Program-made: the position numbers and the translations under genes | Notes under the pieces: generated by a model | Database searches by the model: none | The model's input: the letters and a program-made list of their open reading frames with translations, nothing else | What the model was told of the DNA's origin: nothing | Shown here: positions 16,805 to 27,100 of the stretch, in pieces | Position numbering within the stretch: position 1 is the stretch's first letter | Layout: every line of letters starts with the position of its first letter | DNA from: BPGX01 sp035405785 | Lineage (GTDB): Bacteria; Bacteroidota; Bacteroidia; B-17B0; Aurantibacillaceae | NCBI GenBank assembly: GCA_035405785.1 | Contig: DAONJS010000009.1 | Span: 44,520 to 108,519 of the forward strand | Length of the DNA stretch: 64,000 nucleotides | Direction: 5' to 3'

Positions 16805-19303
16805 CTACAAATTATCAAACCATTGTCTTTGTCTTGGAATTTTGAACTCACTCAGCATTGAGTGTTTTAAGTTTATACTAAACATATAACTTCTTAACTG
16901 TCCAAAGGGTACCCAACGAATACTTGCTTCCCAGCATTTTAAATCTCTTTTCAAATCAATACTTGAATACGCAAACTTTTTATTTTTTAAATCATAATTT
17001 GCAGATGCTCCTATTTTCCAATTTTTAGTAATACTCCAATCAATGCCTGTAAAAATACCTTGCGTAATTGTTTTATTATTTGGATTAGATAAATTGATAC
17101 TTAAGTTGTAATTAATTGAAATTCTCCATGGCAAATCAGGGGCATTTGTGCCTCGCTCGGCAGAGTTGGAATACTGCGGAATTTGAGGTATTAATTGTTT
17201 TAATTCACTTGATGTAATTGCTCCATTTAGTGCGAAATTAAAACTTGTCCATCTTACTAATTGACCATTCTGCTCTGCAAGGTATTTGTTGATTCTTCTA
17301 TTTGAAGTTTTATCAAAATAATAAGGGTCTGCAGTTGCATTTACTAAAAAGTCAAAAAATTTCCACAACTTATTTCTTGCACTAAATGTGATGTTTGATA
17401 ATTGAAAACTATCTGCTGCAAAATTATAACTTCCGGATATACCAAGGTTTTGAAGCAAGGTGATTTTTTTATATGAAATGCCCGTATCTGTTTTTACTTT
17501 CATTTTACTTTCAATATTATTATTTAAATTAAAGGTAAGTATGTTTTGTTGCCCAATAACAGGACCTCCATATAAAGTATTTTCAAATATTGAATAATGA
17601 TATGATCTTCCTGATGTATCATAAAATGTTTTCTGATAGCCCCAACTCTTTGCTAAATCCGGCCTATACACATAACTGAAAGTTGGAATCAACATATATC
17701 GTAATTGTTTTATTTTACCTTTATTGAAAAAGACATCAGTAAATACTTTGAGGGATACAGAAACATTAGCATTTGCATCAAAGCCATTAGTCCATCCCTG
17801 AATAGTATCTGTTTTAATTAGATTATTTTGAAAACTTTTACGAATACTTCTTGGATAACTTACCATTGATAAATTTATACCGGGCGTAACAGTGATATAC
17901 TTAAATAAATTAAATGTAGTATTGATGGGCATTGTTTGACGAATACCTGTTTGCATTCTTTTTGAAAAAGTTTTTTGTTCAAATAAAGTTGTATCAGTTC
18001 CTTTTACATTTACTCGAGATTCTAAAACATAAGAAATACCTAATTTTGTCAGTATATTTCCTGGTTTTGTGCCATCTGGATTAAATGGAAAAAAGCGATT
18101 AACATTGATAGTAAGTTGTGGTAAATTCATTTCGGCATAATGCGTTTGCGAATTTTGAGAGTGGGTGCCATTCAAACTGATAACGCCAAAACGAAAGGTC
18201 TTTGAAAAAGCAACATTAGATAAAAAAGCATTGTTGAGATACTGACCTGTATTGATTGCATTGTATTGATTGAATTTATTGGCATTGTAATTGACATCTG
18301 CAGAAAAGCGAATAGTTGGATTAAGTTTATTATCCTGAAAATGTTTCCAGATTATTTGATATGACTTTGTTTTAGGAACATTGGACGAAATATCTTTATC
18401 ACCTAATACATACTCAGAATATCCTATTTGAAAAGCCCCTTGTGCTTTGTAAATAAAATAATAATTACTCAATGCTCTGATACCCCAACTGCCATTGGTA
18501 TAAATATCACCTCGTAAAAACAAATCTATTTTTTCACTGATAGCCCAATATAATCCACCGTCTTTCAAAAAATATCCTTGTGTTGGCGAGTTCCCTACAA
18601 AAGGCATTAAAAATCCGCTTGTACTTCTTTTAGTATTTGGGAAATAACCAAATGGCAAAAACAAAGGCGTTGGAATGCCAGCAATTTCAAGGTACATAGG
18701 ACCAGTAACAATTTTATCATCAGGAATTACTTTTGCTTTTGTTGCTACAAAAAATGTTTGAGCATCTTTATATTCACAGGGAATACATTTTAAATTTTTG
18801 AGATACAAAATATCTTTATCATCTTTTTTGATTTCATTGCCATACACAATCATATTACTTTCAGTAGTATATGCATTCCATATTTTTCCTTTGTTGGTTT
18901 GAAGGTTGTAAGCAATTTTTTCTGCTTCCATTTTGTTTGAACCTTCTAAAAATACAGGTGTTTCTGCCAATTTTCCTGTGCTATCCAAAATACCTTTTGC
19001 AGTTACTACTTTTGTTTCTTCATTCATTTCAATAATTCCAGAAGTTAATTTTAAACTTTCTCCTGATTCGTTTTTTGTTTCAATTTCTGCTTTTTTGTAT
19101 AGAATCGTTGTTTTTAATTTTGGAAAAAAAATGATTGAATCAAAAGCACTTGCTTTTATTTCTTCTGATAATTCATTGCTGTAAATAGAATCTGGTTCTA
19201 TTAGATAAATGCTGTCTTTTCTGGTTTCTTGTGAAAAAATTTTAAAAGAGAAAAAAATTATCCACACTAAACTGATGATATTTCGTAAATTTGTATTCGG
19301 CAT
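16805..19303 (-). CDS. lptD: LPS-assembly outer-membrane protein LptD (OstA-like)
   Basis: An 832-residue outer-membrane protein. After a signal peptide (to about FKIFSQ) comes an OstA/LptA-like beta-jellyroll region (about 60-215, with EAEKIAYNLQTNKGKIWNAY), then the conserved LptD block PLFLPFGYFPNTKRSTSGF and a long C-terminal beta-barrel rich in aromatic strands. LptD with LptE inserts lipopolysaccharide into the outer leaflet. It is transcribed divergently from the amidase gene across 100 bases. On the minus strand AAAGGA stands three bases before the ATG, a rather good ribosome binding site for this phylum. Length fits Bacteroidota LptD. Confidence 0.9.
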   Translation of the reverse strand: MPNTNLRNIISLVWIIFFSFKIFSQETRKDSIYLIEPDSIYSNELSEEIKASAFDSIIFFPKLKTTILYKKAEIETKNESGESLKLTSGIIEMNEETKVVTAKGILDSTGKLAETPVFLEGSNKMEAEKIAYNLQTNKGKIWNAYTTESNMIVYGNEIKKDDKDILYLKNLKCIPCEYKDAQTFFVATKAKVIPDDKIVTGPMYLEIAGIPTPLFLPFGYFPNTKRSTSGFLMPFVGNSPTQGYFLKDGGLYWAISEKIDLFLRGDIYTNGSWGIRALSNYYFIYKAQGAFQIGYSEYVLGDKDISSNVPKTKSYQIIWKHFQDNKLNPTIRFSADVNYNANKFNQYNAINTGQYLNNAFLSNVAFSKTFRFGVISLNGTHSQNSQTHYAEMNLPQLTINVNRFFPFNPDGTKPGNILTKLGISYVLESRVNVKGTDTTLFEQKTFSKRMQTGIRQTMPINTTFNLFKYITVTPGINLSMVSYPRSIRKSFQNNLIKTDTIQGWTNGFDANANVSVSLKVFTDVFFNKGKIKQLRYMLIPTFSYVYRPDLAKSWGYQKTFYDTSGRSYHYSIFENTLYGGPVIGQQNILTFNLNNNIESKMKVKTDTGISYKKITLLQNLGISGSYNFAADSFQLSNITFSARNKLWKFFDFLVNATADPYYFDKTSNRRINKYLAEQNGQLVRWTSFNFALNGAITSSELKQLIPQIPQYSNSAERGTNAPDLPWRISINYNLSINLSNPNNKTITQGIFTGIDWSITKNWKIGASANYDLKNKKFAYSSIDLKRDLKCWEASIRWVPFGQLRSYMFSINLKHSMLSEFKIPRQRQWFDNL

Positions 19304-19403
19304 TTATCCTTTACTTGTTTTAATTTTGTCCGCAATTTATTGGCGACAAAACTAATTAAAAAATATATCCTTATAGATTCAATTATACAAATTATCAAAT
19401 TTT

Positions 19404-20738
19404 ATGTTTTTTCAATATTCTAAATACTTTGTTTTAGTTTTTTTATTTTATGCTATGAATTTTTATTGTCAAGAAAATAACATATCATCTATTAAAACCA
19501 TTGTAATTGATGCTGGGCATGGAGGTAAAGACCCAGGCACGAATGGTACCAATTTCAAAGAAAAAGATATTTCACTTGCAGTGGCATTAAAATTAGAAGA
19601 ATTATTTAAAAAATATCTGCCCGAAGTGAAAATAATAATGACTCGTAGAACGGATGAATTTGTAGAATTAGAAGAACGAGCACAAATTGCTAACCGTGCA
19701 AAAGCCGATTTATTTATTTCTATTCACTGTAACGCATCTGGAAAACCCTTGATGATAAAAGATCCTAAAACAGGTAAAATGCGTCCGAAAAAAATAAAAA
19801 ACTCAAGAGGAAAATTAGTAAATGTAGAAGTTCCCAATCCAGAACCTTTTGGGTCAGAAACTTATGTGATGGGTATTAAAAATGAAAAAGGAAAAATGAC
19901 AGTGGCGATGCGAGAAAATGCTCCCATTTTATTAGAAGATAATTACAAACAAAAATACCAAGGTTTTGACCCTGAGAGTGAAGAGAGTTACATTATTATG
20001 AGTAATTATACATCGGCTTATGTTTTGCAAAGTGCGAAATTAGCAATGAAAATACAGCAGGAATATAAAACCAAAGCAGGAAGAATTGATAAAGGTGTTC
20101 ACAGACAAAGTATTTGGGTATTATGGCGTACTTCAATGCCAAGCATTCTTACAGAAATTGGATATTTGACAAATCTTAATGAAGAAAAATTTTTAGGTTC
20201 AGAACTTGGACAAAAATACATTGCTGCCTGTATTTTTAATGCTGTGAGAAAATACAAAGCAGAAGTGGAAGGTAAAAAAATTACATTTGATGATGAAATA
20301 GAAAATTTACCACCATTACAAAATGAAAATATACTTGCAGGTATTTTACCCGATGTGAAAGATGAAAATAATAAAGATACCACCGATACTACTAATTCTA
20401 ATAACAATACCAACTCCAACTCAAACTCAAACTCAAACTCAAACAATAACAATACCGATGAAGATAAAAATAATCAGGAAATAGTTTTTAGAGTACAGTT
20501 CAAAGTAAGTGATAAACCATTAGATATTAAGCCAGAAAAACCACTTACGGATATTTGGAATTATTTATCAGGCAGTTTGATTAAATATACATCAGGAAAA
20601 TTTTCCACAATGGATGAAGCAACCAAGCATTTAAATGAATTAAGGAACAATGGATATAAAGATGCCTTTATTGTGGCATTCAAAGGCAACGACCGCATCA
20701 GCATTGAAGAAGCAAAAAAGTTGTTGAATTTGAAGTAA
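19404..20738 (+). CDS. N-acetylmuramoyl-L-alanine amidase with SPOR-like C-terminus
   Basis: A 444-residue exported amidase that cuts the bond between N-acetylmuramic acid and the stem peptide. Signal peptide to about CQE, then an Amidase_3 domain: zinc residues in VIDAGHGGKDPGTNG, the second histidine in DLFISIHCNASG, and the catalytic glutamate in SILTEIGYLTNLNEEKFL. A low-complexity Asn/Ser/Asp linker (about 325-355) contains a hexamer repeat in the DNA at 20421-20444. The last 80 residues resemble a SPOR peptidoglycan-binding domain. The final bases of this gene are repeated at 22410-22472, showing that it took part in the tandem duplication next door. Confidence 0.92.
   Translation: MFFQYSKYFVLVFLFYAMNFYCQENNISSIKTIVIDAGHGGKDPGTNGTNFKEKDISLAVALKLEELFKKYLPEVKIIMTRRTDEFVELEERAQIANRAKADLFISIHCNASGKPLMIKDPKTGKMRPKKIKNSRGKLVNVEVPNPEPFGSETYVMGIKNEKGKMTVAMRENAPILLEDNYKQKYQGFDPESEESYIIMSNYTSAYVLQSAKLAMKIQQEYKTKAGRIDKGVHRQSIWVLWRTSMPSILTEIGYLTNLNEEKFLGSELGQKYIAACIFNAVRKYKAEVEGKKITFDDEIENLPPLQNENILAGILPDVKDENNKDTTDTTNSNNNTNSNSNSNSNSNNNNTDEDKNNQEIVFRVQFKVSDKPLDIKPEKPLTDIWNYLSGSLIKYTSGKFSTMDEATKHLNELRNNGYKDAFIVAFKGNDRISIEEAKKLLNLK
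20421..20444 (+). repeat. Hexanucleotide tandem repeat inside the amidase linker
   Basis: Four perfect copies of TCAAAC, flanked by variants, encode the Asn-Ser linker of the amidase. Because the unit is six bases long, gain or loss of copies changes the linker by two residues without shifting the frame. Confidence 0.7.
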
Positions 20739-20747
20739 AAAAACTTC

Positions 20748-22385
20748 TTATCTCAACAAACTAATATACCCTTTAAATTCCCTTTCTGCTTTTCCTATTC
20801 TGTATTTAATTAGATAGTAATATGTTCCTGTTACACATTCATCATTGAGCATTTCAATTTTTTTCTGGCCACACTTTTTACCATTCCATTCAAATAATGG
20901 ATTATTGTTTTCATATACCTTTAATCCCCACCTGTCATAAATTTCTACAATAAAATCTTTAATACCTTTTGTATTTTTCCAGTTGATATGCCAAGTATCG
21001 TTTACACCATCATTGTTTGGAGTAAATACATTAGGTATTTCATCTATTTCATTACAATCATCAACTGATATATGGATAGTATCTTTTTTGATTTCATTTT
21101 TATTACATTCCCATTGTTGAGTAAAGATATATGTTTCATTGTAAGGTGGAAAAGCATGCCAGATATTATTACTGTCAATGAAGGTATAATTTTGCGATTC
21201 CCAGGATATTGAGTATAAAGTATCTTTCAATTTGAAAGAAAAAGTATCGTTAGCACAAATTTTAGCAGATGAAGGTATATCTAAGAATTGAGGTTGGTTT
21301 TCAACGATGATTTTGACAAAATCCGTGGTGGTGGCAGAGCATTGTTTTTTGGTGAGGTAATAGGTTATGGAGGATGTGGGAGAAGCAACAGGTCTGGGAC
21401 AGTTTGTGCAACTCAAAAAAGAGGTAGGGTACCAGTAGTATTCACTGTCTTCGGTACTATCTGTGCCGAGAGTGATACTGGTACCTGGGCAAATAACATA
21501 TTCTTTTTGATGACTTGCTTTTGCAGGATGAATTTCTATAACACTGACATCATCTATTAGCATATAAGTTCTTGCTCCCCATGAACCTATGTTTGAAGAA
21601 TTATATTGATTTCTATTGCAGGCAATGGCGTACCATTGAGGATAACCGGGTGTTGGATTACCAACACATGCGGTATCAGTTTGGTTGTTATTTTTGAAAT
21701 TGCCTATTGTAATAAATTCTTCACCACCTTTTGGTAGCCATACCACCTGTATTTTAGTCCAGTTAGTGGAGTCATATAAGTTAGAGAACCAAGTGGTATC
21801 ATCTTTAATGATTTGCGGATGAGCATAAAAATAATCTGTTTGAATATAATTGAACATATCTTTTACTTCAGAAGCATAGTAAGGAGGGTAATGAAAGTTT
21901 TTAACGAAAGAATCATTGCTGAAATAAAACCCTAAATTATTTGCAAAATGACTGCTAATCCCAATACTAGTTCTAGTATAAAAAGTTACACAATAATAAG
22001 TATCATTTTTAAGTTTTTCTTTTAATCTTGTTTTAATGTATTCTCTATAAGCATAATCACCCAAGGTGTCCCAATATCCATCAATCAAATATGCTATAAT
22101 CCCCATATATCCTTTACCACTATGTCCAACCTTTACTTGTTGAAGGTCACAATTAAAGTAATCAGGAGAAGAGTATGTTGGGCTAAACCAATGCTTACAT
22201 TTAATAGCTTGAATATATGAAGTTGGGCATGGATTAGCAGAATCAGCCGGGGAATATAAAGGATAATAAACAGGCGGTACCCATGTTACTTCAAAACTGG
22301 GATTTCTTACCAGATTGGTATAAACCTGTGCTGGTAAGTAACTTACCAGTACCCCAAAAACCCCAGTTATTATCCACTTTTTCAT
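20748..22385 (-). CDS. T9SS-secreted protein with CHU_C sorting domain, tandem copy A
   Basis: A 545-residue secreted protein. Signal peptide MKKWIITGVFGVLVSYLPAQ, then a NLVRNPSFE-type N-terminal domain (about 21-290) of the kind found in Bacteroidota surface proteins. A short Ig/PKD-like region starts at CPGTSITLGTD, and a gliding-motility-associated C-terminal sorting domain of about 85 residues starts at NVFTPNNDGVND. Such proteins are exported by the type IX system. The 3' two-thirds is identical to its neighbour at 22483, and the N-terminal 180 residues differ. It is the last of three co-directional secreted-protein genes. Ligand or function is not recognisable. Confidence 0.88.
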   Translation of the reverse strand: MKKWIITGVFGVLVSYLPAQVYTNLVRNPSFEVTWVPPVYYPLYSPADSANPCPTSYIQAIKCKHWFSPTYSSPDYFNCDLQQVKVGHSGKGYMGIIAYLIDGYWDTLGDYAYREYIKTRLKEKLKNDTYYCVTFYTRTSIGISSHFANNLGFYFSNDSFVKNFHYPPYYASEVKDMFNYIQTDYFYAHPQIIKDDTTWFSNLYDSTNWTKIQVVWLPKGGEEFITIGNFKNNNQTDTACVGNPTPGYPQWYAIACNRNQYNSSNIGSWGARTYMLIDDVSVIEIHPAKASHQKEYVICPGTSITLGTDSTEDSEYYWYPTSFLSCTNCPRPVASPTSSITYYLTKKQCSATTTDFVKIIVENQPQFLDIPSSAKICANDTFSFKLKDTLYSISWESQNYTFIDSNNIWHAFPPYNETYIFTQQWECNKNEIKKDTIHISVDDCNEIDEIPNVFTPNNDGVNDTWHINWKNTKGIKDFIVEIYDRWGLKVYENNNPLFEWNGKKCGQKKIEMLNDECVTGTYYYLIKYRIGKAEREFKGYISLLR

Positions 22386-22409
22386 AGTAAATATTTTTAC
22401 TCAATATTA

Positions 22410-22472
22410 GCATTCAAATGCAATATGCATATTAGCATTGAAGAAGCAAAAAAGTTGTTGAATTTGAAGTAA
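22410..22472 (+). pseudogene. Remnant of the amidase gene 3' end carried in the duplication
   Basis: The stretch GCATTGAAGAAGC through GAATTTGAAGTAA at 22435-22472 repeats the last 38 bases of the amidase gene (20701-20738) without a visible change up to its stop codon. The preceding 25 bases are a degraded match (GCATTCAAA, then GCAA, then GCAT) to 20675-20700. It codes for nothing itself and marks the duplication edge. Confidence 0.8.
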
Positions 22473-22482
22473 GATAAACTTC

Positions 22483-24126
22483 TTATCTCAACAAACTAAT
22501 ATACCCTTTAAATTCCCTTTCTGCTTTTCCTATTCTGTATTTAATTAGATAGTAATATGTTCCTGTTACACATTCATCATTGAGCATTTCAATTTTTTTC
22601 TGGCCACACTTTTTACCATTCCATTCAAATAATGGATTATTGTTTTCATATACCTTTAATCCCCACCTGTCATAAATTTCTACAATAAAATCTTTAATAC
22701 CTTTTGTATTTTTCCAGTTGATATGCCAAGTATCGTTTACACCATCATTGTTTGGAGTAAATACATTAGGTATTTCATCTATTTCATTACAATCATCAAC
22801 TGATATATGGATAGTATCTTTTTTGATTTCATTTTTATTACATTCCCATTGTTGAGTAAAGATATATGTTTCATTGTAAGGTGGAAAAGCATGCCAGATA
22901 TTATTACTGTCAATGAAGGTATAATTTTGCGATTCCCAGGATATTGAGTATAAAGTATCTTTCAATTTGAAAGAAAAAGTATCGTTAGCACAAATTTTAG
23001 CAGATGAAGGTATATCTAAGAATTGAGGTTGGTTTTCAACGATGATTTTGACAAAATCCGTGGTGGTGGCAGAGCATTGTTTTTTGGTGAGGTAATAGGT
23101 TATGGAGGATGTGGGAGAAGCAACAGGTCTGGGACAGTTTGTGCAACTCAAAAAAGAGGTAGGGTACCAGTAGTATTCACTGTCTTCGGTACTATCTGTG
23201 CCGAGAGTGATACTGGTACCTGGGCAAATAACATATTCTTTTTGATGACTTGCTTTTGCAGGATGAATTTCTATAACACTGACATCATCTATTAGCATAT
23301 AAGTTCTTGCTCCCCATGAACCTATGTTTGAAGAATTATATTGATTTCTATTGCAGGCAATGGCGTACCATTGAGGATAACCGGGTGTTGGATTACCAAC
23401 ACATGCGGTATCAGTTTGGTTGTTATTTTTGAAATTGCCTATTGTAATAAATTCTTCACCACCTTTTGGTAGCCATACCACCTGTATTTTAGTCCAGTTA
23501 GTGGAGTCATATAAGTTAGAGAACCAAGTGGTATCATCTTTAATGATTTGCGGATGAGCATAAAAATAATCTGTTTGAATATAATTGAACATATCAAATT
23601 CTTCATAGGCGTAATAAGGAGGATAATGAAAGTTTTTAACAAAAGAATCATTGCTGAAATAAAACCCTAAATTGTTTGCAAAATGGCTGCTCCAACCTAT
23701 AGAAGTTCTGGTATAAAAGGTAACACAGTAATAAGTATCTTTTTTAAGTTTTTCTTTTAATCTTGATTTAATATACTCTCTATAAGCAAAATCACCTAAG
23801 GTGTCCCAATACCCATCAATCCAATATGTTACAATTCCCATATATCCCTTACCACTGTGTCCGACTTTTACTTGCTGAAAATTACAATTCCAATAATCAG
23901 GAGAAGCATAAGTTGGGTTAAACCAGTATTTGCATTTAATTACTTGTGCAATATTAACAGGACAAGGGTTTGTAGTATCTACTTGAGAATATAATGGATA
24001 AAACATTGGGGGAGGTGGTACTTGTAATTCTTCAAAACTAGGATTTCTTACCAGATTGGTATAAACCTGTGCTGGTAAGTAACTAATCACTACTCCAAAA
24101 ATCCCAGTTATTATCCACTTTTTCAT
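22483..24126 (-). CDS. T9SS-secreted protein with CHU_C sorting domain, tandem copy B
   Basis: A 547-residue paralogue of the protein at 20748. Signal peptide MKKWIITGIFGVVISYLPAQ, a diverged N-terminal domain of about 185 residues (roughly four residues in five shared with copy A), then a C-terminal part from DMFNYIQTDYF to the end that is residue-for-residue the same. Comparing the DNA, 22479-23595 matches 20744-21860 at a fixed offset of 1735 bases, and similarity drops sharply beyond 23595. It lies 11 bases after the large T9SS gene at 24138-28436 and is probably co-transcribed with it. Exported by the type IX system; function unknown. Confidence 0.88.
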   Translation of the reverse strand: MKKWIITGIFGVVISYLPAQVYTNLVRNPSFEELQVPPPPMFYPLYSQVDTTNPCPVNIAQVIKCKYWFNPTYASPDYWNCNFQQVKVGHSGKGYMGIVTYWIDGYWDTLGDFAYREYIKSRLKEKLKKDTYYCVTFYTRTSIGWSSHFANNLGFYFSNDSFVKNFHYPPYYAYEEFDMFNYIQTDYFYAHPQIIKDDTTWFSNLYDSTNWTKIQVVWLPKGGEEFITIGNFKNNNQTDTACVGNPTPGYPQWYAIACNRNQYNSSNIGSWGARTYMLIDDVSVIEIHPAKASHQKEYVICPGTSITLGTDSTEDSEYYWYPTSFLSCTNCPRPVASPTSSITYYLTKKQCSATTTDFVKIIVENQPQFLDIPSSAKICANDTFSFKLKDTLYSISWESQNYTFIDSNNIWHAFPPYNETYIFTQQWECNKNEIKKDTIHISVDDCNEIDEIPNVFTPNNDGVNDTWHINWKNTKGIKDFIVEIYDRWGLKVYENNNPLFEWNGKKCGQKKIEMLNDECVTGTYYYLIKYRIGKAEREFKGYISLLR

Positions 24127-24137
24127 AGTAAATTATT

Positions 24138-27100
24138 TTACTCTTTGATAATTGGAGATGACCATAAGAAGGTACCATATTTTTCTAATTTAAGTAAATA
24201 TACACCCGGATCTAAGTTTTCAGATGTTATTTTATTTTGACCTTCTTTAATATAAATAACCTGCATAATTCTTCCTGTTATATCATACATTATTAAAATA
24301 CCATCTGTATTGGTTTCAAAATACCATTCTGTACCTTTTAAAGGATTAGGATACATTTTTACTTTTAATGCAGGCATTTCATCATTTAAATTTTCATTTT
24401 GAATGACCCTGTTACTGTTTGAATTTACAACATCTTCGCAAATACTATAATATTCAGTACTATCGTATTTTTTTAATAAAGCCCTTGCCTGATATACTGC
24501 CAAACCCGCCCTTTCTGGGCAAAGCGTAGCAATGCTTTGTAATTTAATAATATCAGAACCAGTAACAGCATTATTGTCTGTTAGATACTTGTAATAAATT
24601 TGATTAAATTGTTTTTGAATCAGTTCCACTGTATCTTTGGGTTGTATATTGATATTATCTGCTTCGGCTATTGATAGGGTTATCATTTGTTGATTGACAG
24701 TGCCTTTTTGAACCAAACTATCATTTTTGTAAAACCTTGGAGTATTGAACAATGATTCATACAGGATAATAGGTTGTACAGTAGAAGTAACAGGCACATT
24801 ATTATCTCTGATTAATTTGTAAACATTTCTGCTTACAATTTTATCCATATTAGGAAGTAAAGAACTAATACTCCATTGAAAAGCATTAGGAATAATGCTT
24901 CCGCCTGATACTGACGGCAAAGGAGAGATATTTCCACAATTGATATTTGAGGGATAATTTGCTAAAATTTTATTAGGTACATTAGGTATATTAGTATTAA
25001 TCGGATAATCAGAACTTGAAGTATTGGGGTAATAGTATACTAAGGTTGATGTAGGGTCCATATTTTCAATTGCTTTAATAGCATATTGATTGGCTAACCA
25101 GCCCCATTGATTAGCATTGGCAAAAGATGCCCCTACTGCAGAACCCGGACCCCATATTCTGCCGATTATATTATTAAGGGTTAATGGATTTATTCCAAGC
25201 AAGCCATATCTTGCCTGAGGAAAGGTTTGGCTACCAAGATCATTATTGTATAGTTCAGATGGGCAGAACAAGTTTACTGTTACACAACTACCAAGGTTTC
25301 TGATAACATTGCAGGATATTTTATTATTACTTGCCGAACTTAAAGAAATACCTCTCATTTTACTGTTTAAACTCATAGTTGGAAGTAGCCCCTGCATCCA
25401 GTTGAAAGTGATATTTGCATTGGTAGTATTTACTAAATCAACTACTGCTTGATATGGAAGAGGTGGATTTAAGTTAGCAGGTGCAGGTTGAATAGTAAAA
25501 TGGTTTTGACTTATCAAAATATTTTCAGTATTGGTTGCAAAAACTGCAAAGTATGAATTTCTAACTGTGTTGTCTAAAATGTTATATGATTGATTAGGGT
25601 TTGGGAGAACATCATTAATATACATTGCATAATTACTGCCGGTTACATCATTATTGGTAATATTTAAATTAACTTGCTGATTATTAAATGTATTGATAAA
25701 ATATCTGTTAGATACTGCTTTGTTATTAGTAATATTTATCAAGGCATTGTTGCTATTTGAGGCATCCCATTCATCAATAAAGATACCATTGGTATTTGAA
25801 GTAAAATAATTATTGTAAACGGCAGCATAACCTGAAGTAAGCCCTTTCTTAAAATGAATGCCATACAAATTGTTTGAGAAAATGTTAGCAAATCGCAGAG
25901 CATAATTAGCAGGAGAAGTAGAATTATCACCAAATACAGCAGTTGAACCACCATAAATATAAGCAGCACCATTAGATGGATTGCTGGAGTAAATTGTATT
26001 AAAACAATTCTGGAATTGAGAATTAACAACCTCTGCCTGTGCTCCAAAATAGAATAATGGAAATCCACCTGTTGTAATGACAGTTGGGGTTACAGTAACT
26101 CCTTGATTCAAATAATCAAAAAGATTAGTTGTAGCATTTTCAAAATTAGGAGTATTGCCGGTAGGTGTAAAGTTTCTTAAAATACCAATTCTTATCGGAT
26201 ATATTTGAATACCATTGACTGTTCTTGAATTGACATTACTTTTAGAATTACCAACAATCAAAATACCATTTTCTCCTCTCTTACCAGAATATGGAGTATA
26301 AACAGTTGAATTTTTTAATACACCTGCTGGTCTCGAAGATAAGAATATTGGAGAAAGAATGACATTAAAATTTGGTGGATTTGGAGATGATGAACTTAAT
26401 GTGAGATTATATAAACTTGAGTTGATATTTCTGGAAGTAAATATAGAATTTTGAACTAAAAAACCAGCAGTATTAGAGTTGAAAATTCTTAATCCAATGT
26501 AGTTTCTATTAAATACAGAATTTTGAATGTTTAAATTGATATTATTAAGTGACATCATATCAACCGCAATATAGGCATCTTCTATTACAGAATTTTTAAT
26601 TATTAAAGGTACATTATTTGAATGTTTAATACCACGCCAAATAGCACAACTATATAAATAAGATTGATTGATAACAACTGGTCCCTGATTTTGAAAATTG
26701 ATATTCATTTTAGCACCATCAGCAAAAAGCATATCGCATTTGTTGAAAGTTACAGGTGCTGAAACATCAAGATTACCTTGTATAGTAAATACAAAATTGT
26801 TTATGTTGTTATTTGGCAAGGGTGGAGTGATAAGTCCTGAATATGGTCCTGCACCAGGAGATATTGGCGTAGCACCGGGAGTTCCATACGGTACAAGCGT
26901 AGCAGAATAAACAGTAGTATTGTATGATTTTGTGTTTTCGCAACAATTATTTATAGTGAATGTTTGAATAAACTGCTGCTGAAAATTACAGTAGCATGGT
27001 TCGGGCATTTGCAGTTGTACATTAAGTGTGTATGTCCCTGGAGGTAAATTATAGCAAACTTGCACATTTGGATTAGATGCTGAAAATGCATCGTTTAAAC

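Noticed and set aside
21288..21560. A 90-residue plus-strand frame found twice (also at 23023-23295)
   Set aside because: It appears twice only because the underlying surface genes are identical there; it has no start context and no family match.
20748..24126. Duplicate surface genes as a pure assembly error
   Set aside because: The N-terminal parts differ by many substitutions and the junction carries a decayed amidase fragment, which an assembly error would not create. Long reads would still be useful for the identical part.
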